A stretch of DNA of 26,758 nucleotides from Oppiella nova (taxonomy: Eukaryota > Arthropoda > Arachnida > Sarcoptiformes > Oppiidae), in contig CAJPVJ010000388.1 in the NCBI GenBank assembly GCA_905397405.1, forward strand, positions 1 through 26,758, read 5' to 3'. The position numbers and the translations under genes were made by a program. Position 1 is the stretch's first letter; each line of letters starts with the position of its first letter. Under the pieces are notes generated by a model. That model was not told where the DNA came from. It searched no databases and saw only the letters and a program-made list of their open reading frames with translations. This document shows positions 1 to 8,073 of the stretch, one piece after another.

Positions 1-1358
1 TTCATTGCAATCATCGTCTGAATTATCACTCAAAGTATTGTCACATTCTTCAGTTACAATGTCTTGACTTCCAATGGATTTTTGTTTTCTTTTGGAACTC
101 CTATTCAACTCATTCATGTCATCACATGCCTGTCCGGACAGATGTTTTCGAGTCTTATGTCTCCGTAATTCAACAGATGTGGTGAATGATTTGCGACAGT
201 CATCCACATCACAGGTATAGCTAATCCCAGAATGTACTTCATAATGACGGTGTAACTCATTTGCATTTTTAAACCGTTTCTCACATCCCATAAAATCGCA
301 GACAAACTTATAATCAGATTTGTTGTCATCACTTGAATGTCCGGATATGTGTTTCTCTAAAACCTCTTTAGATGTCGTCTGAAAATCACATCCATTGACA
401 CGACAACGAAAAGGCTGTCCCAACACATGGTTACCAGACTTCTTGTGAGCCCTCAATGTTTTCGAAAGTGAGAAATGTTTGCAACAGTTCTCAAAATCAC
501 AGAAAAATCTTTTCCCCGAATGAGACATCACGTGATCCTTAAAATCCCGACTTTGGATATAAGATTTTCGGCACTCATTGTAATCGCAGACAAACTTTCC
601 GTCAATTTTTGTCCTCTTCTTAAGACTCCGTTTCTTGCAATCGATGTCTGATTTCTCTCCCATTTCCTCATCACTTGAACCACAACTGTATTCTTCAGTT
701 CCGCTGTCATTGTCTTCACTTTCTTTTGATTTGTTTTTTCTCTTTTTAGTCATTATTTCGTGATTTTCGTCGGAATTTGTTTTGAAATCACTTTCTGTTT
801 GACTTTTATCTGACTTTTCATTTTTGTCTTCATTCTTATCAACACTTCCTTCAAGTGTTGTATCATTTGATTCATTATTATTATGGCATTCATTCACAAC
901 TGTATTCATTATCTGTGAATCAATTCCTCCACTTAATGGACACATATTTGATTCACTCATGTCTTCGTTGTCATCAACACATCCAGATTTAGCCTTTAAA
1001 TCACTTTCTCCTTGATTTCCATTTGAATCAATTTTCTCATTATTAGTTTCATTTGTATTCAAGTCTTCAATCCCTTGATTCAGATTGTCATCACTTTCAT
1101 CAACACATGTATTGTTTATTTCATTACTTTTATTCAATTCATTGCTCTCTGTTGTCATTATTTGTGAACCCATTCCTCCACTTATTGGACACACATTTGA
1201 TTCGCTCATGTCTTCGTTGCCATCAACACATCCATCGATGGTCTCATCACTTGATTCCCAATTCATATGGCATTCAATACCTTCGGATTCATTGTCTGAT
1301 TGCATGTCTTCAGCACTCAATCCCTTGTCTTGTGTTTCATTCAATTCATCACTTGAAA
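1..1358 (-). CDS. C2H2 zinc-finger protein, partial (3' end beyond window)
   Basis: The minus strand is open from a splice acceptor at about 1359-1361 down to position 1, so this is a non-first exon running off the window. The exon begins with two bases completing a codon (phase 1). The first half encodes an Asn/Ser/Asp/Glu-rich acidic linker. A Lys/Arg-rich patch (KKRKNKSKES) follows near 745, then five C2H2 fingers in succession: CDYNECRKSY, CDFENCCKHF, CRVNGCDFQT, CDFMGCEKRF and CDVDDCRKSF, each with the C-x4-C...H-x3-5-H spacing. The linkers between fingers are not the classic TGEKP type. After the fingers it becomes acidic again. It is probably a nuclear DNA-binding protein; the target is unknown. 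A candidate upstream coiled-coil exon lies at 1488-1710 in compatible phase. The reading frame and fingers are seen directly; the role is family knowledge. Confidence 0.85.
923..1235 (-). repeat. Internal direct repeat in the acidic linker of the zinc-finger gene
   Basis: Two segments of about 63 bp (923-987 and 1172-1235) are near copies, 249 bp (83 codons) apart in the same frame. They encode similar peptides: NEDMSESNMCPLSGG and NEDMSESNVCPISGG, each preceded by GCVD. It looks like an internal coding duplication. Confidence 0.75.
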
Positions 1359-1487
1359 CTGTTGGTTAACTAACGTTTTGACAAAAGTTATTTTTCATTA
1401 ATTTTCAGTTAAGTTATAATATAAAGTTTTATGGAAAGTTAACTACGTTTGAAAGTAATTAAAGACTAAATAGATTTGTTTAGAAAC

Positions 1488-1710
1488 AATTTTTAATTTC
1501 TTTTAAAGCATTGATTTGTGAAATGAAATGCTTTTCAGTATTTGTTTCAATCGTTTCATTCATTTCTCCCAAAAATTGCAAATATTTTTGGCATTTATTT
1601 GAAAGTAATTTATATTTCAATAAATCTGAAAAGTTCGTTAATAAAAGTGCAAAGTTACATAAATAATTACTTATGTTAACAGAAGCTGAATTACCAGCTT
1701 TTAGTGGTGT
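1488..1710 (-). CDS. Possible upstream coiled-coil exon of the left-edge zinc-finger gene
   Basis: An open minus-strand frame without an in-frame ATG runs from after a stop at 1711-1713 to a stop just past 1488. It encodes an amphipathic peptide (for example LLTNFSDLLKYKLLSNKCQK, then a stretch ending KEIKNCF). This resembles the N-terminal coil of the two other zinc-finger genes in the window, including an Asn-Cys pair near its end. A weak GT donor after 1488 would leave phase 1, which fits the acceptor at 1359-1361, giving an intron of about 129 bp. The weak donor and missing start codon keep this tentative; a further 5' exon would be needed. It could also be a decayed exon. Confidence 0.35.
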
Positions 1711-2101
1711 TTAAACTAGGTAAAAATGTCTGTTAGTCAACTTTCGTTTTGTTATCTAAACGCAAACATCACATGATTTCCACGTTTGCGACAAACATTC
1801 ACACAAAACGTATACAAACTATAACTTTCAAAAAGTTTTGTAAATTTATCATTTTAGTAAACTTTCTATCTTATTATGATTTATAATTTCAAATTAGACA
1901 CAATTACAACAAATAGACTGATTTCAATTATATTACTTATAAATAATACATAAGATAATAATTAATACATAAATCTCTTAATACAAAATATGAATTTTAT
2001 TTTGGTGTTACTGTACGTATGTATTATCCTTTAGTTTAGGTATTCGTTAGATTACTAGTGAAAACAGTTATGAAAATGTAGCCTCCTGTGCTCTCTTTAG
2101 A
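1711..2101. other. AT-rich intergenic stretch, nothing recognised
   Basis: No long frame, RNA gene or clear repeat was seen. It separates the left-edge zinc-finger gene from the F-box remnant and would hold any missing 5' exon of the former. Confidence 0.5.
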
Positions 2102-2374
2102 CTAGAGTTCTAACACACCAAAAACAGCAAAGTTACGTAACTTTCCGACTCTAAGACTATTGCTAAATATGTAATGAATTGATTGATGGGGTCTTTGAAT
2201 AGCCATTTCTATCAATGAGACAATTGATTGGACAGTGATTTGTGTGGTGGCTCTCAAATCGAGATCAAGTTTCGTAAGTCTCTGGAACTGACGTTCAATG
2301 GTGTGAATGGACTGAACGCTAAGGTCCGCAAACGACAACACCAGGAACCGTATGTGAGCTGTCGGGGAGTTGGC
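2102..2374 (-). pseudogene. Leucine-rich-repeat remnant, partial copy of the adjacent F-box gene
   Basis: The frame from 2374 to 2102 encodes a peptide alignable to the C-terminal end of the F-box gene just upstream. ANSPTAHIRFLVLSF matches ANRPQHLRELTVRFF, and RQFQRLTKLDLDL matches QHFQSLRKLDLQI. The remnant then continues about 50 residues to its own stop. There is no F-box, no start codon, and stops separate it from the F-box gene. No donor in the right phase joins the two, so it is read as the 3' piece of a tandem F-box/LRR duplicate. It could alternatively be an alternative last exon, which transcript data would show. Confidence 0.6.
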
Positions 2375-2479
2375 ACACTACCGTAGGTATGGTTAGGGCC
2401 CGGCCAACATGCCGTATTTGTGAACCTCACTGACATTCAGGAAGTCTTCCCTTTACAGACGTTTGTCAACTAAGCAAAC

Positions 2480-3412
2480 TCAGTCAGTGAATGGATAATC
2501 AAATATCTGTAAATCCAGTTTTCGGAGACTCTGGAAGTGTTGTGCGATTCGTGGCATACAATTGGAGTCAAAGAACCGTACGGTTAGTTCCCGCAGATGT
2601 TGCGGTCGATTGGCAGCCAAGCCTTGTATCGAATCCTCATTGAATAGGCGACTATTGGTGTGAATGGATCTAATGTGTGGACTCATCCATCGGAATACTG
2701 TTCCCGAGTACTCATCAGTCTCTTCGGGGAACGGATTTTCCAGACGAAAGACCTCAAGATTTGTCAACAGTTTCAGCAATACTTCAACAGTCTTCTGCTC
2801 GATGTATACAATTGTTGCCTCCATTTGCAGTGCTTTGAGGTTTGGATACTTCTGGCAAAGACGCTGTACTTCCCATTCACTCACATAAAACTGATGTCCT
2901 ACGAGCGATAGGTGTTGCAAATCTCGGCCACAACTGTCCACAATTGTATGCAACAAATTGTACTTTTCTTTGTGAGACAGGAGGTCGACGTACAGACGAC
3001 TCAAATGCGGCAATTTGTTCACAATTTGTGTCATCACTGGTCGTGTGGCCCGTCGACCGGCCGGCCGTCTCATGAAATCTCGCAAATTGATGGCACAGTA
3101 ATGGGAATCTGGTTTGTAATCAATCAAGTCTTCAGTGAAGTAGTCTTTCCAATCCATACGTCTATCGAGATGTGCCAATAGAACAGTGGTTTTGGTGCCA
3201 AAGATATCTTCGATGACAACTCGGAAGCGCGTGGACACCATCTGAGCCATGAGTTGACTCTTGAAGTCCATTCTGTCCAATATATTCCTCAACAACTCGT
3301 TCGGCAGTTCACTAATATATGTCTGAAATCCATGTCCGGACGGAACCGATGACTGCGAGTTATGTCTACTTTTTGGCTTTTGTTTTATTTGTTTCTTTGA
3401 TTTCTTTGCCAT
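2480..3412 (-). CDS. F-box protein with leucine-rich-repeat-like C-terminal half
   Basis: A single-exon frame of 310 residues, taken from the ATG at 3412; a longer frame begins only with a non-ATG codon. The N-terminus is Lys-rich (AKKSKKQIKQKPKSR). An F-box follows at about residues 35-75, with the typical LPNELLRNILDRMDF start and a hydrophobic VSTRFRVVIEDIF end. The remainder has irregular leucine-rich repeats (LPHLSRLYVDLL, LQHLSLVG, YPNLKALQM, LTNLEVFRL, LRELTVRFF, LRKLDLQIF). F-box proteins bind SKP1 and present substrates to SCF (CUL1) ubiquitin ligases; the LRR half would be the substrate side. The substrate is unknown. The abrupt end within an LRR, and the longer paralogous fragment directly downstream, suggest this copy may itself be shortened at the C-terminus. 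Confidence 0.85.
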   Translation of the reverse strand: MAKKSKKQIKQKPKSRHNSQSSVPSGHGFQTYISELPNELLRNILDRMDFKSQLMAQMVSTRFRVVIEDIFGTKTTVLLAHLDRRMDWKDYFTEDLIDYKPDSHYCAINLRDFMRRPAGRRATRPVMTQIVNKLPHLSRLYVDLLSHKEKYNLLHTIVDSCGRDLQHLSLVGHQFYVSEWEVQRLCQKYPNLKALQMEATIVYIEQKTVEVLLKLLTNLEVFRLENPFPEETDEYSGTVFRWMSPHIRSIHTNSRLFNEDSIQGLAANRPQHLRELTVRFFDSNCMPRIAQHFQSLRKLDLQIFDYPFTD

Positions 3413-3788
3413 TTGTTGTCCACACAAATCACTTCTACTTTTAGTAAAAGTCTTTTACAGTCTTTATGTAAATTCCCTTTCAATCTATTCGTTTGATAAC
3501 TGCTTTCGAGACGTTATATAGAAATTCAAAATTATTTCACTATTAGAGCGCAAACTAAACAATATTTTATAAAACGTTTTAATTAATGATTATTTTATAT
3601 GACAATCTGTAACATTGATTGAATATTTATCCATTTAACTAAATGTATTTTATATAAACTAAAATGTAATCAAAATAAAAACAATTTTTAAAAATCATTG
3701 AATATCTGTAACTATTGGTCATTCACTGCGAGTTTATAATACAAATAAAATCCATCACTTCGTTGACCACAACTTCAAACCCAAACCC
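3413..3788. other. Intergenic, AT-rich
   Basis: Space between the F-box start and the 3' end of the zinc-finger/bHLH gene, both on the minus strand. It should hold the promoter of the former and the 3' UTR of the latter. No further gene was seen. Confidence 0.5.
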
Positions 3789-5559
3789 TTAGTCGGGTTC
3801 AGACTTCACACACGACGCCAACCGCTTCAATAAGAACTCGTTTTTGTGGCGTTCAGTCTTCAGATACTTCTGAAGCCGTTGGTGATCACCATTGAGTGAC
3901 TCAATACAAGCGATTGCCCGGCAAAGTGTCCTTATATTGGGTGACTTGTCGTCCTTCTTGTGGCACTCTTTCGGTAACTCATTCCTCAGTAAACCAAACG
4001 ATTGGCGCAAATGATCTCTTCGTTGACGCTCTGTTTGGTTGTGAACTTCTGAAGCTCTGGACGGCGACGGCTTCGGCACCTGTTTGAGGATCGACTTAGG
4101 CTTCAGTTCAGTGACCCCTGAATGCCAGCGCTTAGACCCCGACGACTTCGATGGTTCCGCATTAGGCACCTCTTGAGGAGGTATCTCCACACCACTGGAC
4201 ACTGCAATTGACTGCTGTGTGGCCGGGATATTAGCCGCGAGTAGACGTTTGGCTCTTATCTTCTGACTGCGCTTCAAATGGCAATGAGTGTAAGTGTGGT
4301 ATTTGTGGTCCAGGATACTGGTGGACGTGGCGTTAGGGCCGGGCTGTCCGTTATGTTCAGCCATTTTATGTGCGAACAAAGTGGTGACGCTTTGGAACCG
4401 CTCTCCACATCCGTTAAGACCGCATTTGAACGGTTTTACAGACGATGTGGTGGACAATAGACTCGCTGGCGATGAAGTGGTCGATAACTGTTTAAGTGGT
4501 TCACTGACTGTCGTCTCGTTTATGGTTAAGAGGTTTGAAATGTTTTGCGACTTTTGTATCAATATCTCTGTAATTAGTTTGGGATCTGAACTCTTGCGGT
4601 GATCTTTGGATGCTTTAGAAGTCTTAGACTTTTCAGTGGGAATCACGTGATATTGTGCCCAATGGCTAATCAACTCGTTATCGGTATTCAACTGTTGTTT
4701 GCATTCACGACAAACATATTTCTTTAAAATATGCGCGCATTTCATGTGAACGGCTAACTCGGAGGTCGTGTCAAAGAGTTGACTACATTTTCGACACAGC
4801 AAGTGGTCCACCGATTCTTCATTAGCCATAGACTTTGTTGTCTTCATGTGTTCGGCGTTCATATGTCTCCGCAACAGATCCTGAGTCATAAATACCTGTT
4901 CGCACTCAAGACATTCAAAACTGACGGACATGGCGTGTGTGTCACTCATATGTCTGTCCAACTGATCCGTAGTCATGAAGAGTTGTCCGCATTCATAACA
5001 CTCAACACCAGTAGACTTGTGAACGACTGTCACTTGTGTCACATTCCTGTCCATCACATGACCCGTCCGTTTGTCCATCAAATAGGTTTCGTGGGATACG
5101 ATCGCTTTTGGACCCACTCTTGAGCTACTATTCGTGGCCACAGAGCGACGGCTGTCCTTCACTGGCTGTCTGTCCACTGATAGCCTACCCTTAACTACAG
5201 TGGCATTCACTTCATGGCCATTCACACCAATCGCTGACAATATATTAAATCATAAGTAAAAAGCGATTAATTAATTAAAATGTAAGCAAAATATAGGACT
5301 TAGTGGTGAAAGTGGACTCACGTGTAATATGTGCTTGCTCAATGCATTGGACATCATTTTCAATGACAAGCAACTCGTGAATTAATTGGCGGTTTGTATG
5401 GCATTTGCAGTTTTGGGCCAAAACTTTGCATTTGTCTCGCATTTGATCCAACATTTGGCATAATTTGGACACAAATTGTAATTCACTTAAAAGTCTGCGA
5501 TTTTCTGCACTCAACTCATCCAACAGATCATTGACCAGTAGTTCACACATTGTATGCAT
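3789..5559 (-). CDS. C2H2 zinc-finger protein fused to a Myc/Max-type bHLH-leucine zipper
   Basis: Two exons, 5559-5322 and 5233-3789, with an 88-bp intron (donor GTGAGT, acceptor TTGTCAG, phase 1), give 560 residues. Residues about 1-70 form an amphipathic coil (LSAENRRLLSEL, then NCKCHTNRQL). Four C2H2 fingers lie at about 158-275 (CYECGQLF, CLECEQVF, CRKCSQLF, CRECKQQL) and a fifth at about 350-372 (CGLNGCGERF). Residues about 473-552 match a Myc/Max-family bHLH-zipper: basic region VHNQTERQRRDHL, helix 1 RQSFGLLRNELP, a Lys/Asp loop, helix 2 SPNIRTLCRAIACIESL, then heptad leucines. The His, Glu and Arg that read the CACGTG E-box in this family are present. Fingers and bHLH share one uninterrupted exon, so this is not a splice guess. 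A nuclear, sequence-specific regulator is likely, possibly dimerising with Max-like partners. The combination is one I do not recognise. Confidence 0.9.
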
Positions 5560-5792
5560 TTAATGATCATTTATCCCAACATTTCATTTAAATTTAATTG
5601 TAATTAAATTAATGATACTTGTCATAAGATTACCCCGGTTATTTACAAATAAATGTAAACAAACCTTCATAAGCAACTGATTGACACAAAGTATGTCACA
5701 AAAACGTGCCATACATTGGATAATAACTTTTAAAGTTTTATTTTGTAATTCTGTAAAAGTTTTACAGTCAAACCAATAATACATAATTGTTT

Positions 5793-6063
5793 TTATCCGG
5801 GCCAATGTATAAATCGGTGGCCTCTCATAGACATCTTATTCTTGAACACTCGATCACATCCCGGTGCCGGACATTTCATGGCAATTACATGTCATTTATT
5901 ACAACTTATTATGTGATGTGTTTTGAGACAAATGTTTGTCTCTCTTATGGACACTAATGTCATGTCTTTGGACGCAATGAGTGATAAACTCTTGTAAATC
6001 ACTGAACACCTGATGACAAGCACTGAATCGACAGATCATTGATGTCTCGGACATTGTATTCAT
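5793..6063 (-). pseudogene. Remnant of a zinc-finger gene (paralogue of the 12-finger gene start)
   Basis: Downstream of a leader that copies the leader of the 12-finger gene, the minus strand begins MNTMSETSMICRFSACHQVF and runs through one C2H2-like finger (C-x4-C...H...H) to a stop at about 5899. A second good finger, CPAPGCDRVFKNKMSMRGH, lies at 5879-5793 in a different frame, separated by stops. The N-terminal coil found in the two relatives is absent. The upstream ATG used by the 12-finger gene is GTG here. No convincing intron joins the two fingers, so it is read as a decayed partial duplicate. A very short one-finger protein cannot be excluded. Confidence 0.55.
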
Positions 6064-6245
6064 GAAGACATTAATCTTCACTCAAATCACCACTAAATCT
6101 ATAGTTAATTGTAATTCAAATTCAACTCAAATTGAGTTTACATTAAAGTCTTGTTTTGTAAACAATTCACGGATTTTACACACATTTCGGTCCATAAGTT
6201 ATGTCCGAAAATAAGTTCAAAACTTTTCATTAAAAATACTTTTTA
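6053..6245 (-). repeat. Duplicated 5' leader, copy A
   Basis: About 190 bp nearly identical, in the same orientation, to the leader and first codons of the 12-finger gene at 10430-10700, including the MKINVFMNTMS coding stretch. Similarity fades beyond about 6245. It records a direct duplication of a gene's 5' end, probably with its promoter. Confidence 0.85.
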
Positions 6246-6784
6246 TCAAAACTTTAAGAATAACTGATATTAAAATTATTATTAATTGACATTAAAATTA
6301 ATTAAGAGTTTTAATTGATTCAAGGTTGTTAGCAGTGGAGGGCAAACTTGTAATCAGTGTTATTATTGACACAAACAACTGCAAACTCGGGCGAAAAACA
6401 TGTAAAAAACCTGCGAAAAAACTTTATCGCAATGTAAATGAGTATTAAAATAAACTTTTTTTAGTCAACTGTTAATATAAATATTTTTAATTATAAGCAA
6501 AATGAAGCGATAATTATTCAAAAGAGATAAACCATTATAACGTTAATTACTCGTTGAGTGCTATCGGAATTAGTGCCATGAACAAACATTGAATTTATAT
6601 CAGTTAATTAACAATTGTCTTAAAAATTTAGTATAATTTTGCAAAGAATTTTATAATATTATGAATTCTTAATTAAAAATTATTCTGTACTAAATTCTGT
6701 ACTATTTGACATAATAGAAAGTAGATACTGTATGAATTAAACTTCTAGAAATCATTACACACCTTCACTGAATATGACCAGGTA
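6246..6784. other. AT-rich intergenic stretch
   Basis: Lies between the duplicated leader and the stop codon of the secreted cysteine-rich gene. No coding frame, RNA gene or repeat was recognised. Confidence 0.5.
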
Positions 6785-7629
6785 TTACAGTACATATAAT
6801 ATTATGTCAAATAACACGCTAATAATTGCCATCATTCCCCCCTCAAATTCATCGCAAAGTGTTGAGTTTTGTTTATTTTGGCAATTATGCTTATTAAATA
6901 AATAGATGGGCCACAGGGGGGGCCGACACCTGTCCGAGCCGTCCGGGTAGTCCTTACACGTGTCGTTTAGGTTCTTCATGAAGGTGTACGGGAGACGCGA
7001 CACCTGTTCGGCCTGTTTGGCGTCACACTTGTCTTTCGCAAACTTCAGCCAACAGTTCCGCAGATTCCACGTTCCGCAGCATTTCACACGACGGGCCCAC
7101 GAGCTGTTCTCGTCCACGCCCTCCAACCACGCGTTTCCCGCCTTTTCCGCCTTCTGGTTACAGTACGCGAAGTCCGAGTGGATCACCGCGAAACAGCTCG
7201 CCTGTGGTTGTGGTGGAACGGGAGGCATATCATTGGTAAGGGTTTCATTCAATGGAAGGAACGGTAGGTTTTAGAAAAAACTTATGATACTCTTTCATAA
7301 GAAAGTCTTTGAATGAAGTATCGGTTTACTGATAAATTATAATTATTAAAAATCAGTGATAATGTCTTAAAGTCTGACTGAAACTCAAAGAAAATTACAT
7401 TTTCTTAATACAAAGGATTGAATGCATTCTCAATGAAAACGATTCTAAAAGTGAAAGTATTTTCGCAAATATTTCCCTGTTTTTCACTCAATTTCCGGTC
7501 AATACATACGAGACTCGAATATTCGGCCAACTTTTCAAAGGAGAACAGTTTCGACACTTTGGGCACTTCTTGGGCGCAAACGGCGACCAAAACGACGACG
7601 AAAGCGGCGAAAATATACACAAAATTCAT
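6785..7629 (-). CDS. Secreted, possibly GPI-anchored cysteine-rich protein
   Basis: Two exons, 7629-7510 and 7201-6785, with a 308-bp intron (donor GTATGT, acceptor ACCACAG, phase 0), predict 178 residues. Residues 1-19 (MNFVYIFAAFVVVLVAVCA) are a signal peptide. The mature part has a dense cysteine pattern: ASCFAVIHSDFAYC, then RRVKCCGTWNLRNCWLKF, DTCKDYPDGSDRC and CQNKQNSTLC. Potential N-glycosylation sites are NSSW, NDTC and NST. The C-terminus (GGMMAIISVLFDIILYVL) is a short hydrophobic tail after a polar segment, as in GPI-attachment signals. A longer frame in the second exon lacks an ATG and has an in-frame stop upstream, which supports the intron. The conserved-looking core suggests an arachnid-type secreted family, but I cannot name it; function unknown. 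Confidence 0.8.
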
Positions 7630-8073
7630 GATAAAAAACTCGGTATAAAAATAGTCGTCTTTAACGTTTCATTCATTCACTGTCACACAAAAGTGAAATG
7701 CATTTCACATCAACTTTGCTCTCAATTCATCGCTTATCTCGCCGAGGCCTCAGATCTGAGATCAATAGTGATTTTTTCGTGACTTTAATAACGCTCTGTA
7801 GCTTTCTGTCTTTTAAGTTTGTTGTGAACTTAATTTACTGTCGTTTTTGACGTTTGGTAAACAAATATCATCCATTGCTGCCATCAATGACTCATTTCAA
7901 AGACTCTAATGAATCATGAAAATTGATCAATAACAAATTTATTACTATTAATAATAGTTTTCTATTATCAATACAGTGTAATTTAGTTTATTATATAACT
8001 TAAATATTATTCATTAAATGCTAAATAGGATACAAACGAAATGAAAATATTTCATATTATACTGTATTCAAAA
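7630..8073. other. Intergenic: promoter side of the secreted protein gene
   Basis: Holds the upstream region of the minus-strand secreted gene and the 3' flank of the 12-finger gene. No additional gene was recognised. Confidence 0.5.

Noticed and set aside
5584-5805. A 73-residue minus-strand frame between the bHLH gene and the remnant
   Set aside because: It starts within the remnant's finger DNA in another frame and has no recognisable feature.
7418-7648. Plus-strand frame over the secreted gene
   Set aside because: Shadow of the minus-strand signal-peptide exon and intron.
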